A stretch of DNA of 64,000 nt from Cunninghamia lanceolata (lineage: Eukaryota > Streptophyta > Pinopsida > Cupressales > Cupressaceae): contig BSBN01000233.1 in NCBI GenBank assembly GCA_027924645.1, positions 10,682,501 to 10,746,500 on the forward strand, written 5' to 3'. This document shows, one piece after another, positions 1 through 11,226 of the stretch. The notes beneath the pieces were generated by a model. The model was not told where the DNA came from and did not search any database. It saw only the letters and a program-made list of their open reading frames with translations. The translations under genes were made by a program, and so were the position numbers. Each line of letters starts with the position of its first letter. Within the stretch, counting starts at the first letter, position 1.

Positions 1-159
1 TTAACAAAATTGACTCGATTGGCATCCTATTTGATGCATCAATCGATAAGCTATCTCTGAGATTGCAAGAATCTAGTCAAGAGATGTAGTGTGCTATTTT
101 GATCAATTTGATATGATTCTATAGATATGTTGAGCATGGTACTTGCAGCTTTAGATTGA

Positions 160-182
160 CACCTTGCTTTGCATGCTTGCAG
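160..182 (+). promoter_or_regulatory. Possible splice acceptor upstream of the PMD-like frame
   Basis: A T-rich stretch ending in TTGCATGCTTGCAG stands 21 bp before the ATG at 204. This fits a 3' splice site, so the PMD-like frame could have an upstream exon outside the window. Single sites of this kind are common by chance. Confidence 0.25.
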
Positions 183-203
183 GAGGACATATGAGATACA
201 CTA

Positions 204-1336
204 ATGTCAAGGGAGCAGTTTCCCTTGCTGATGTCGCAGTGCCACATGCTAACAGAGATAGATCGAGAGGCGCTCGGTGCGATGGGATTGGATTATGTGT
301 GCTTTATGCCTGAGGTTCGAGCGAACTGCGGCTTACTAACTATAGTAGTGGAGAGGTTTCATAGCGAGGATGGGACCTTTCAATTCCAAACTAGCGAGAT
401 GGCGGTGACTCTAGAGGATGTATATAGGATACTTCACTTGCTGATTCAGGGAGAGCTCGTGGAGTATGATCCACAATGGGATGCAGGACTCACATAGTGT
501 AGGCGAGTATTCAATGACCCTAAGCTGGACTGTCAGGTTATCTCCTGGCAGGATATACATGATTACTATGACTACTTCCCTAGGATAGTTGTAGGATTAA
601 TCGGAGGCATTATATGCCCTGATAGGAGATTGCATGGGTTTCCAATTGGATGGGGATGGATCATGGAGATGATGCTCACAGAGGGCACCCGCTATGCTTG
701 GGGTGTCTGTGTTTTGGTACACCTATACCACGATATGCACAGGTGGTATACCACAAGGGTGCTAGTCTATCAGTAGGTGTCTCACTATTATGGTTCTGGT
801 TGTGGGAGTATATCACCATTACCAGACCGATATGTGTGTTCTCAAGACAGAGGGGAGAGCCCTATAGCTATGGATATGCAGGAGTGATTTCCCAACATAA
901 GCTAGGGAAGCTAGAGTATTGGAGGCATGCACTAGATGGGGTAGATGTGGCTGTCTGGTTACCATATCTAGACTATGAGCCTTGGGATGATGAGGCAGAT
1001 GAGCTGCCATACTACGATCAGACACAGTGGCCTATAGGTAGCATGCGGTTCATCTTAGAGAGACAGATTATCAGCAGGGTTTAGAGGCAGTTTGGGAGGA
1101 GATAGGGCATGCCATTAGGGCAGGCTCTGTTTGTACGGACACATGCATAGAGGTTTAGATGGGGCCCAGTGGCATCCTATGAGGAGGTAGTGGCAGAGTT
1201 TCGACAGATTCCCTATATTGCCTGGCCGATGAGGAGAGAGATTGCAAATGCAGGGATGACACAGGACTACGAGGAGTGGTTCGCAGAGCATCCATTTCTG
1301 AGATACTCTAGGCTTGGAGAGCTGGTTCTCGCATAG
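204..1336 (+). pseudogene. Broken plant mobile domain (PMD, MAIN-like) gene, antisense to G1
   Basis: The frame starts at ATG 204 and is open for 97 codons. It reads on past TAG stops, and a frameshift near 740-780 moves the similarity into another frame that is open to 1084. Homology continues with further stops to about 1336. Recognisable PMD features are the hydrophobic lead-in, the block FQFQTSEMAVTLEDVYRIL (compare the TLEDV motif of MAIN/MAIL proteins), YAWGVCVLVHLYHDMH, GASLSVGVSLLWFWLWEYI followed by TRPI, and a late RYSRLGEL. The PMD is found in plant MAIN proteins, in some Mutator-like elements, and as an extra reading frame in some Ty3/gypsy elements. Its position beyond pol of G1 and on the opposite strand fits an antisense extra frame. 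The domain call is fairly secure. Ownership by G1 is inference. Confidence 0.7.
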
Positions 1337-2060
1337 ATGAGGTGGATTCAGATGATGAGGGTAGGGTTGGTAGGAGGAGGAGGAGGAGGAGAGGAGGATA
1401 GAGAGATGGTGGAGATGAAGGAGGAGGCAGAGGAGATGGTGGAGATGGAGGAGGAGATGGTGGAGATGGGGGAGATGGAGGCAGACTTCTGCAGAGGAGG
1501 AGATCTAGGGAGGGATCCTCCCACACTCAGTAGGTAGTGCAGCCGCAGGTTACATGGTAGGTTACATAATAGGGACAGATGCTGCCACCACAGCAGGTGC
1601 CCCAGCCATAGAGGCAGGGATAGGGCCAGGCCTCCTAGGATCTAGCATAGCCAGATGTCTAGGAGAGAGCCATGGCTATGCTGAGAGGATAGATCAGGCA
1701 GCTTAGGGCACAACTTAGGATGGCCGAGGCTCGGTGGGAGATAGATGCAGGTATTATCTCAGGGCTCACGAGAGAGCAAGATGCGGCGGAGGCTAGGATA
1801 CAAGCCATCCAAGTGGAGAGAGATACAACAGTATCAGCCCTTGGGACAAACGGGATGAGCACATTTCTGGTTGGGCAGGTACAACAGGCACAGGCACAGC
1901 TTCCCAAGGCTTAGGTGTAATTGGCACAAGTGCAGCAACAGTTAGTGCAAGTACAAAGTGAGCTTTCCAAAGCACAGGGTCAGACATAGTACTACCAGGG
2001 ATTATACCATGGTACTGTTCCTATTGATCATAGGGCTCTGAGCTATAGGACCTAGTCCAT
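1337..2060 (+). other. Low-complexity and coiled-coil tail of the PMD-like gene
   Basis: Bases 1372-1500 are a purine-rich array of GGAGGA and GAGATGGTG units, which in one frame encodes a Gly-Asp-Gly-Gly run after an acidic DEVDSDDEG stretch. From about 1650 to 2000 the sequence encodes a Gln/Ala-rich, coiled-coil-like segment (for example VQQAQAQLPKA, then AQVQQQLVQVQ), open from 1720 to 1914 and then broken by TAG codons. Together they look like a disordered linker and a coiled-coil C-terminus of the gene starting at 204. No known domain was recognised. Confidence 0.45.
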
Positions 2061-3089
2061 GACCTCACAGAGAGTAGGTGGATTGAGGTCAAGAGCCTCT
2101 GTGATGGGCCCGCAGCAGTCTGGGGTAGACAGAGGACACTGCTGGGAGGAACGGTTCACAGTAGTAGGGTTAGCAGACATTTGCATAGATTTTGGCTCCT
2201 ATGTACATACCCTTTTGATGGCTCAGATAGCCAGACATGCACATGTACTACTTTTGCACTTTGAGACACGTATCATTATTTTGTGAGATGTATACATTGT
2301 ATACGACATTAATTCATAGATGGTCGTGGTGGACTTTGATGTATTGTACATTTGGACATACTTTATTTGCTATTTATATGATGATGCAACTATTGATGCT
2401 CTATATATGCAGTTGTGTATGCTATATGTTATGGATGCATTTTTATTATATGATGGTACTCATGTGATGCAGATTTTGATTATGTCTATGTGATGTTTGT
2501 CTAATGCAGACTTAGATGATTTATGATGCTATGGGATGTTATCTGATGCATACTTAAGTGATTTACATGATGCTATGTGATGTGCAAGATGTGATATGTA
2601 ATCTATATGATATGTAATGTATGCGATGCTTCTACATGCCTTTACCTATGTTTTTGATATTTTATGTGGATATTATGTTGTGTATGATGCTAATGTATAT
2701 GGGTGGTCTAATGCACTTATTTATGTTATGCAAATGATTTAATCATGTAAATGACTATCTCCTGTGATATGTGATGCAGCCTATGCTATGTTTTTTTTAT
2801 GTCCAAATGTACTCAATCAACACAGAGATGACACGATGATAGATAGAAGATTGATTGAAAGAATGACTCGATAGAAAGACTAACAAGTTTTAATTTGTAT
2901 TGATACTTTGCATTGTTTGGATCCTTCATTGCATGGGATATAGATGTATGGATGTATAATGGATGTATGATGGATGCTTTGCTTTTGACATCTTGATGGT
3001 GCAAGTATTTTGAAGTGCTTATTTCATCATTGGGTTATTTTTTTGGTACTTTTTCCAAATGTTGTAAGTTAATACAATCATCTAGATAT

Positions 3090-3192
3090 AATTGAACCAA
3101 GATGACCTAAGTACTTCTTACATGGATTTTGATTTAGCAAGTGAATACAAGCATTGAGGTCTAATTGAACCAAGATGACCTGAGTATTTCTT
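3090..3192. repeat. Direct repeat pair of 30 bp
   Basis: AATTGAACCAAGATGACCT followed by RAGTAYTTCTT occurs at 3090-3119 and again at 3163-3192, with few differences, in otherwise unique sequence. Confidence 0.7.
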
Positions 3193-3674
3193 GTGTATCA
3201 ACAAACAAGGATTGCCCCCTTTCATGTTAGACCTTGGATGTCCTCGATGATCATTGAGTTGATCATGTCCTGAGACAAGGCTTCACATTACAAAAGATAA
3301 ACCCACAAGTAGCAAACAAAGAAAAGAATCATGCCCCCATCATAGCATCTCTAGCTTTTGGCATCCTTGAGTATCATAGGAGACATGATTAACAAAAATA
3401 AAAGACCCTTAAGACACAACTTCAATTTGGAACAAAACACTCTTGTATTTAGATGTATCTTTGCTTGCCATAATTTGATAGAATCATTTGGATTGGTTTG
3501 TTCTTTCTTTTGCTTTGGTTTTGTGGCATAAGTTGATGTCTTGAGTCAAAAAATTTTGCTTGGAAATAGGATTTACTTGCGCACGCTTGCACTCCTTTGA
3601 GAGAGGTTCCACAATCCTTTTTGGTGAGACAGACCCTAAGGGACTAACCTAGTGCCTCAAGGGCTCATTGCCAA

Positions 3675-3877
3675 ATGGCCTTGCCTACACGACGATGCAG
3701 AGGCAATGTAGTTCAGGGTAAACCCTAATGGACCTAAGACCTAGGTGATAGAAAGTGGTGTGGACTCAGATAGATGGAAGGACTAGACATGTGATGGATG
3801 GGACAGTGGGAGCCTTAGGGGTGCATTTGAGAAATGGCCTTGCCTATGTAACAACACAAAGGTAACGTAGTTCATGG
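3675..3877. repeat. Diverged direct repeat of about 45 bp
   Basis: The segment AAATGGCCTTGCCTA, followed by a short variable part and GTAGTTCA, occurs near 3675-3717 and near 3834-3877. The copies are about 160 bp apart. Confidence 0.55.
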
Positions 3878-4113
3878 ACTTGGACCATGTGGATACTGAC
3901 AACAGATACTATGTAAGGCTGACACTATGGATAGGGTACTAGATAAAACCTTGGTTGACAAGGCAACAAAGAGATAGAGTATCAAGACACGATAGGTTAT
4001 CACTAGGATTTTACTATGGAACAGATATGGATCGAATGGGACACAAGTGAAGGAAGAATGGACACAAGGTGATTGGTTTCCCAAAGATGGAGGAAGTAGT
4101 TCATCACAAGTAA

Positions 4114-4243
4114 CACCTGTTTACTAGGTTTTCACCACTTGCTTTTATTTGTACGAAAGCTAGAAAGTATGCATGACACCTGTTTGCCAGGTTTTCATCA
4201 TGATACCTATCCAAGGCACCTATTTGCCAGGGTTTCACCAAAG
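4114..4243. repeat. Triplicated motif of about 26 bp
   Basis: CACCTGTTTACTAGGTTTTC (4114), CACCTGTTTGCCAGGTTTTC (4177) and CACCTATTTGCCAGGGTTTC (4217) are three copies of one unit, each followed by a short CA-rich end. Confidence 0.65.
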
Positions 4244-4315
4244 GACAATTTTTTTGTATTTTTTTTATTTTTTGATTTTTTTTGTATTTTATGCCCCCCT
4301 TACATGGGGGTTCTC

Positions 4316-5430
4316 TTAGGTATAGAACCAGAAAAGATGCATGCTATTGATTGGGTCATCAAACAACTCACCTTTTGATGTTGCTAGTTGATATGCCCCT
4401 GATCCATAAGTAGCTATGATCACATAAGGCCCAAGCCAGTTGGGTTCAAATTTGCCTTTCTTTTCCCGATCCTGTTGATTGTGGGGGTTCTCTTTAAGTA
4501 CTAGATCTCCAACTTTAAAGACTCTTGGGTAGACTCTGTGGTTGTAGCTTCGTGACATCATTTGTTGATATGCCTTGAGATGATTGAAGGCTTTCTGTCT
4601 CCTTTCCTCTAGCAGCTCTAGCTCTTGTAATCTGGAAACTCTGTACTCTTCATTAGTTATGAGACCTTTTAACGACACCCTTAGAGATGGCAGCTCGACC
4701 TCGATGGGCAGAATGGATTATGATCCATAGACAAGGATGTAAGGGGTAGCACTTGTGGGAGTGCGTATATTGGTTCTGTAGGCCCACAAAGGGAGATTAA
4801 GTTGGATGTGCCAATCATGGCCAGCATTATTAACTATCTTTTTGAGGAGTTTCAAGATGGTCTTGTTAAATGCTTCTGCTTGGCCATTATCTTGGGGGTA
4901 ATAGGGTGTGGAGAAACGGTGTTGGATTTTGAATCTGTCACAAAGCTCTTGTACATCTTGGTTCTTGAAAGGTCTTCCATTATCCATGATAATGGATGAG
5001 GGAATTCCATAACTGTAGATGAGGTAGTTGAGGATGAATGAGGAGATTTGTTTACCTATGATAGTGGTGAGGGCGATGGATTCAATCCACTTGGTCAAGT
5101 ATTTAGTGGTGGTTATTATGAATTTGTTGCTATTCGATGAGGGCGGTGGATTTTGCCTACAAGGTCGAGTCCCCATTGACAAAAGGGCCAAGGTGTCATT
5201 AAGGTCTCAACTCTTGTGTTGGTGCATGTATCAGGTTTCTATGTATCTGGCACTACTTGCACTTCTTCACAAATTGTTATGAATCTATTTCCATGTTCAA
5301 CCAATAATAACCCAAACGCATGAGTTTCTTAGCTAAGGAAGGATTGCTAGAGTGTGTTCCATAGATCCCTTCGTGTACATCTTGTAAGGTGGTTTGGGAT
5401 TCTTCTCGTTCTAAACAATGGAATAAAGTA
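4316..5430 (-). pseudogene. G1 integrase (zinc finger, core and C-terminal part), broken
   Basis: Minus-strand reading from 5430 down to 4316. A zinc-finger region with VHEGIYGTH and a Cys pair separated by two residues lies at about 5290-5410 and contains stops. The core follows. WGLDLVG at about 5160-5175 carries the first catalytic Asp, but it is in a different frame from the next block, so a small indel intervenes. The open stretch 5191-4718 has IIMDNGRPF (second Asp) and NGQAEAFNK (Glu), with the Tat-like TPYYPQ between them. The open stretch 4678-4316 is the C-terminal part with VYPRVFKVGDLVLKEN and the NWLGPYVI motif. No chromodomain is present. Integrase would have inserted the cDNA. 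This copy cannot work. Confidence 0.85.
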
Positions 5431-5639
5431 CCATCTAGACCACGTTAGTATAAGGTGTCGGCAATAATGGTATAATGAGAGGTTTGGCGTATAAAGGTTT
5501 GTCATTGGTTTGAAGATAAGTTAGGTGGGAGGGTGTTGTCCTTAAGGTAAGTGTAAACCTTAGAATACCAAGGTGAATTAGATCCAACTAATAGACATAT
5601 GGAATGGGTTTCAGGAAGATCATAAGCTGGTTGCTAAAT

Positions 5640-6080
5640 TGATTCCACTAAGAACTCGTACCGTGACTCATTCTCTAGGATTTCGAGGAGCGAGGCAATG
5701 GTTGCCATGGCATCTGCTGCTTTGTTTTTAATGCAAGGTATCTTCTCAAAAGAGATGATCAAAAAGTTTCCTTAAAGGCATCAACCATCCACTTGTATGG
5801 GACAAGCTTCTCATCTTTGGTTTGGTAGTCGTCATTGACTTGATTGATTACCAGTTGAGAGTCACCATAGACATGTAGCTCTTTGATTTTCCATTATTTT
5901 GCCATCTTGAGACCAATGACCAAGGCTTCATATTCTACTATGTTGTTGGTGCATGGGAATAACAGACGATAAGACTTTGGTATGGTGTCGCCATGAGGAG
6001 TTATGAACAAGATTCCTGCCCTTGATCCATGGTTTGTGTAGGACCCATCAAAGTAGAGTTTCCAGGAATGTGTTGATATA
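5640..6080 (-). pseudogene. G1 second RNase H domain
   Basis: Minus-strand translation shows WKLYFDGSYTNHGSRAGILF (first Asp), then CTNNIVEYEALVIGLKMAK (Glu) and LHVYGDSQLVINQV (Asp), the order of an RNase H fold. It lies between the RT-linked RNase H and the integrase zinc finger. That is where Tat-lineage elements carry an additional RNase H, called archaeal-type in the literature. Stop codons interrupt the frame after LKMAK and further on. A separate RNase H-like domain is present behind the RT, so this is a true second copy. Confidence 0.8.
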
Positions 6081-7556
6081 TTGAATAAGGATTCATCTCA
6101 AAACTCAAATTGCATTGGTGTGGTGTCCTGTAGTGGTACATCTGCTAACTAATTAGCAATGACTTGTCCCTTGATAGACTTTCTATCTACATACTCAATG
6201 TCGTATTCACTTAGGAGCATTACCCATTTGGCTAGGTGACCTGTTAGAGCTGCTTTATTTAGTAGGTACTTCAGTGGATCTATTTTTGCAATAAGTTTGA
6301 CTAGATGTGCTAGCATATAATGTCAAAGTTTTTGGGAAGGAAAAACTACCACAAGGCATGATCTTTCTATCTGAGAGTATTACAACTCATAGCCCACTAA
6401 TGTGCGACTGATGTAGTAGACGACTCTTTCTTTACCTTCATAATCTTGTTGTACTAGAAGGGCCCCAAGAGTTGTTGGTGTAGAAGATATGTATAGTAAG
6501 TTTGGCTTCCCTTGGATAGGAGGCATGAGAATAGGTGGATTCATAAGATACTCTTTTAGTTTGTTGAATGCCTCTTCGCATTTCTCATCCCACCTAAATG
6601 GAATGTTCTTATGTAGGAGATGACTGAAGGGTTGACACTTGTTTGCCAGTTGTGATATGAACCTACGGATTGCTTGTAGCTTGCCCTGTAGAGATCTTAG
6701 TTGAGTAAGATTCTTTGGTGGTGGCATATCCATAATAGCCTTGACTTTGGTAGGGTCCATCTCTATTCCATTTGCTGATACAATAAAACCTAAGAGCTTG
6801 CTTGAGGTGACTCCAAACACACATTTCTTTGGGTTCAACCTGACTTTGAATTGTTCTAGTCTCTGAAAGACTTTCTCTAACACATCCAGGCATGATTCTC
6901 TTGTGAGAGACTTTGCAAGGATATCATCTACATAGTCTTCTATTGTGATGTGCATCATATCATGGAATATAGTGGTCATAGCACGTTGATATGTGGCTTC
7001 TACGTTCTTTAGCTCAAATGGCATGACAATCCAGTAGAAAGTGCCCCATGGACAAGTAAAAGCTATCTTATGTTGGTCTTCTAGTGCTATCTTGATCTGA
7101 TTATATCTAGAGAATCCATCCATGAGAGATAACATGGTATGGCCTATTGTTAAGTCGACTATGATATCTATATTTGGCAACAAAAAATCATCCTTGCTGC
7201 AAGCTTTGTTTAGATCTCTAAAATCATTGCATAGTCTAACTCCGCCATTAGGTTTGGATATTGGTACTATGTTGGAGACTCATTTTGGATAGTCTATAGC
7301 TCTGATGAACCCTACATCCAGTAGTTTCTTGAGTTCCTCTTTTACTAGTAGTGCAATGTGTGGATGCATCTTTCTAAGCTTCTGTTTTACTAGTTTCACT
7401 CTTGGATCTAATGGAAGATGATGTAGAATTAGATTTGGATCTAGCCCTGACATATCTGCGTATGACCAAGCAAAATTGACTTGCTTTTTCTTGAAGAATG
7501 GTACAAACTTAGTCTTTTTTGGTGGGGTTAGAGACTTAGCAAAGTGAATGATCTTA
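6081..7556 (-). pseudogene. pol: G1 reverse transcriptase with connected RNase H
   Basis: The minus-strand frame from 7556 downwards has RT landmarks in order: VKEELKKLLDVGFIRAI, then one stop where relatives have Trp, PKW to PK*; next KPNGGVRLCNDFRDLNKAC, LMDGFSRYNQIKI, WGTFYWIVMPFELKN, and the active-site IEDYVDDILAKS at about 6919-6945. The remaining palm and thumb follow in a frame open from 7183 to 6380. It ends in the first RNase H with TLGALLVQQDYEGKERVVYY. Sequence to 6081 (VKLIAKIDPLKYLL and DIEYVDRKSIKGQV) is the end of that domain, with several stops. The catalytic Asp pair is present, but the element is not functional. Confidence 0.88.
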
Positions 7557-7558
7557 GG

Positions 7559-8455
7559 CTATTCCTCTGTTCCAATGTTAATAGGTTCTGTAGGTCCCAC
7601 AACAATCTGAGACTTGTCCTGGTGCATGTCATTAGGGAGAGTGTCAAGCCTTCCATCGTCAAGTGCCACAATTGGGCTTTCACCATTGGATGCATCCTTT
7701 CTTTTTACTATTTTGGGATCTGACACTACCGCGGAGTGGTTTTCACTATTAGATGTAGTTTTTATTTTGATATTTTTGTGACTGGAAGGTTTGGTACCCT
7801 CTTTGAAATAAGCCACAGTATTAAGTTCAATGGTGAAGCTAGCTTTATGATCTCCTTTAGGTAGGTGGTCCCTAAGTTCCATGTAGTCAATATAGGCATC
7901 ATCATTTTGAAACATATCTAGTTGCGAGGTTCCTTGTAGATCCCAGTCAATAAGCTCAGGATGCACAAGGGGGAGGGAGTCAGAGGATAGATCTAATTCA
8001 TTGATAGTTTGAATGGATATGCTAGGAGTAATGGTAGGGAGAGTGTTCAAGATGGTACTTTCCTTCAAATTATTTATTGCGATAGAACTTGAACCTTCCT
8101 CGAAAGTCATATTCTTAGGGATAGGCAAATCCCACTCTAACCGTCTATGCGGTAGCGTTTGTCCCTCACGGTAGGGGCTATAAGTTTGAATGGTGTCAAC
8201 CTCTTTATCGTCATAGGAATGCTCTATCATCTCATCCCACTCATACTCATTGGAATCTGTGTCATTGTCCTCTTGAAGGGTAAAGATCATTTCCACAAGA
8301 CAAGCATTTGCTTTAGCTTTGCCCTTATCCTTATATGCTAGACATTTTGTAGTTCTAGCCAATGAGGACAAAGAGAGTTGAATGGGTTCTATAATTCCTT
8401 CTTTTCTTAGGCCAATGGGGCCTTGTCCTTCATAACCCATTCTATGTAGGATGGA
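7559..8455 (-). pseudogene. G1 protease-RT linker with G-patch-like N-terminus
   Basis: A 293-codon open stretch begins at ATG 8440, in frame with upstream GESILHR. It opens with MGYEGQGPIGLRKEGIIEPI, which has the Gly spacing of a G-patch (a short RNA-binding glycine-rich motif). The remainder is acidic and Ser/Thr-rich with no recognised domain (for example DNDTDSNEYEWDEM and HRRLEWDLPIP). It lies between protease and RT. G-patch motifs are known next to the protease of some retroviruses. Here the match is by eye only. This is the longest uninterrupted frame in G1. Confidence 0.6.
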
Positions 8456-8829
8456 CTCACCTCACCCATAGATTTCTATTGGGATCCTAGGTGGTTCTTG
8501 TTGTGTATTCTCTTCTTCTTCTATGTAGAGCCATTGTAAGATATCTCTTTCCTCTATTTCATCTTATAGGGTTCCCTAGTTTACAAAGGGAGATGTGGGA
8601 GGAGTAGGAGCATATGGCTTTGGAAAATGCTTGGGTCGCCCAAAGGATCTAGGAGATAAAGGCATTTTGGCCAAATTAATGTTGTGCTCGATGGAGTATT
8701 CCCCTACTCCTATTTCTTTGATGGTCATTTTCTTCTCTTTGGGCTTGGATGAGGAAGCTTCGGAGGTAGAATCATGATGTGGGGTAGGGGATGTAGATGC
8801 TCTATTATTGGGTATGATGTAATCAGGTT

Positions 8830-9245
8830 TTGAGAGGACAAAGTTGCAATGCTAAAAGGGGTCAAGATCACCTTGGATGGTGACTTGCTTGCCATTATGA
8901 GGGAATTTTATGCATTGGTGATAGGTTAAGGCACAACTTTCATGGCATGAATCCATGGTCTACCTAGGAGAATATTATAGGCTAGCTCCCTATCTAGGAC
9001 TTGGCACACAATGTCTTTTATCACCAGTCCCACTTGTATGGGTTATACCACTATTCCTTTGGTAGTTATCTCCTCTTCATCATAGGCTTTGATAGTAATC
9101 TTCTTCCTTGGATAAACTACATTTACAGAGAACCCCAATGTAAGGACTAGGTTGAGTGTGTAAATATTTAAATCGGCTCCCCCATAAATGAGAACCCTCT
9201 TGATGCAGTGCTTATGGATGAAGGAGACAATATGTAAGGGTGTGT
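8830..9245 (-). pseudogene. G1 aspartic protease, catalytic Asp lost
   Basis: Minus-strand translation gives RVLIYGGADLNIYTLN near 9195-9150, where active Ty3/gypsy proteases have Asp before Gly-Gly or Ser-Gly. Here that residue is Tyr. Downstream are the flap-side sequence and the C-terminal landmark VLDRELAYNILLGRPWIHAM (about 8985-8930). After a frameshift come TYHQCIKFPHNGKQVTIQGD and a TAG stop. Domain order and the LLGRPW motif make the family certain. The Asp to Tyr change plus stops make it inactive. Confidence 0.82.
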
Positions 9246-9252
9246 TATGAGG

Positions 9253-11226
9253 CTAAGACACTGAGAGGTCATCTTGTTTAGTAAATGATATGGTACTAGA
9301 GGAGGTCAGATTACCTACCATGGCTTGAAACTTCTCTTGGGCCAAGTTAGTGGGTACAGTTGTTTCCACCAAGGCTTTATCAAGAATCTCCTTGTGGGAA
9401 AGAGATAGACACAACAACTCTAAGATAGAAATGTAGGCAAGAGTCTTCTGTAGTTGGTCTATGACACTATACTGATGGGAGTTGGACTGAGAAGGTGATG
9501 ACCTTGGAGGAAGGGTACTCAATGTGACCTTACCATTGCGGGTGATGATGATGCAATCAGTTTTGTTAGGTCCTAATTGTTGATTAGATGTAACCACATT
9601 GATTTGTGGGACATGCTTTGATATGCAATTGATGGTATAATCAAATGGCACACTTGCATAATTGGCATTACTATTCCCATTATTCTGATTTTGCCTATTG
9701 CAGTTGTTGTTGTTATACGACCTGTCATGATTGAGAAGTAGATCTTTGTAAGCCACATGCATCTCATTAGAAGTATGTTGTTGAGAACCTCCTTGATTTT
9801 GATCAAGTATGTCTTGAATAACATGTTTGAGATGGATACAATTGTTGGTTGTATGTCCTCTTCCTCTATGATACTCACAAAAGTTGGTGTCTTTCCATTA
9901 GTGAGGTTTTATTTGAGGTTCATAATCGCTTCTTGGTGGTAGAGTGATTTCATTGTTGGCCAATAGCTTTCTTAATATAGATTCTTGGGACTCACCTTGT
10001 GGTGTGAACTTTCACCTTGGATTTCACCTTGGCATCAACTACTCCATCATTGATGACATTTTTATTCTTAGTCCAAAACTTTGATTTGTCAATCATGTAG
10101 TTGGAGGTAGGTGTGTTCTTGTATAACTTGATTTGCCCATAGCTTTCTCAATGAACAATCCCATTTCAATGACCTTCAAAAATGAGGGAGGGCATTGAAT
10201 TTGGATTTGGTAGCTTAGATCAGACTTGAGGTTGTGGACAAACATCTCCATTAATTGCTTCTCGGGTACATCATATGAGCATGTGCTTGCTAGTTGTCTC
10301 CACCTTTGTAGGAAGGAGGCGAATGATTTGCCACTCTTTTGCTTGGTATTGCATAGGTCAAGCATGGAGACTTCGTATTCAATATTGTATGAGAAGTGTG
10401 TGATGAATTTGTTGACTAACTCATCAAAAGTCTTGATGCCCAGTGGAAGCTGTGAGAACCACTCCATGGCTTAACTACCTAGAGATCTAGGGAATAGTCT
10501 CATTAAGAAAGTCTCATTGTGAGCTACTTCCATGCATGAGGCATTGAATTCCCCAATGTGATCTCTAGGGTCCCCTTTCCCTTTGTATTTGTCAAACTTA
10601 GGAAATTTGAATCAAAAGGGGAATGGTACCATGTTCAAACTCTTATCAAAGGGGTACAGTGCAATATCTTCCAAGGAGTATGTTTTAGTGTTTGTACCCA
10701 TCTTGAGATCTGTCATTTGTTGTGTTAGACCCTTGATTTGTTTCCTTATTTCTTCCATAGGTGTGTTTGAGTCTATGACTTTCTTTCCTTTGTCCTCACC
10801 AATTTGGTGTTCATGATTATCCTCTATAGTCTCTTTGAGTTTGCTGAGATTGAAATTAGTGGGGAGCTTAAGTCCAAGATTTGCAAGATGAATAAAATAA
10901 TTGTGAGGGTCCTCATGGAGCACTTTCTCTAGAAAGTGTTGGAATTTCTGATCTTGGAGGTGTCCTTGATAATCTTCGTGAGAGATTTCCTCATCACTAT
11001 CATGAGGGGTGACAATATGGTCAGATGACCCAACCATTTCAAGTTGCTTTTGGTATTGAGATCTAGTAAATGCAAGGCGACATGGGATGCGGTGGGATGA
11101 AACTAGATATTTTGGCAAGATGCCAGTGGAGACTACTGAGGATAGGATACTTATGACAAGATTTGGACAAGGGAGTCTCTCGAACAATGATTCCAAGTAA
11201 GATGGCCAACACAAGATGATAGCCAC
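9253..11226 (-). pseudogene. gag: G1 gag
   Basis: The N-terminal part (11226-10612) is acidic and contains SDEEISHEDYQGHLQDQKFQ. After one stop it continues into FPKFDKYKGKGDPRDHIGEF (the start of the Retrotrans_gag domain) and, after another stop, into MEWFSQLPLGIKTFDELVNK, then SGKSFASFLQRWRQLAS (10467-10093), the core of that domain. The C-terminal part (9762-9253) has an Asn/Gln-rich stretch and then LPPRSSPSQSNSHQYSVIDQ, leading into the protease. No CCHC zinc knuckle was seen. Gag would form the virus-like particle. At least three interruptions are present. Confidence 0.8.

Larger units (their letters stand above)
2061..4315. other. Non-coding 3' region of G1
   Basis: No credible reading frame was found. 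Bases 2240-2800 are a diffuse TGATG/ATGTGATG-rich stretch of low complexity. From 3000 to 4250 there are three sets of short direct repeats, listed separately. A pyrimidine-rich run ends in CCCCCCTTAC near 4287-4305, which on the minus strand is GTAAGGGGGG and could be a polypurine tract just behind integrase. No 3' LTR could be matched beside it. Confidence 0.4.

Noticed and set aside
1308..1526. 72-codon Pro-rich minus-strand open stretch
   Set aside because: It is the complement of the purine-rich GGAGGA array behind the PMD gene. Composition alone keeps it open.
2240..2800. Satellite array
   Set aside because: TGATG-like words are frequent but show no regular period or alignable unit.
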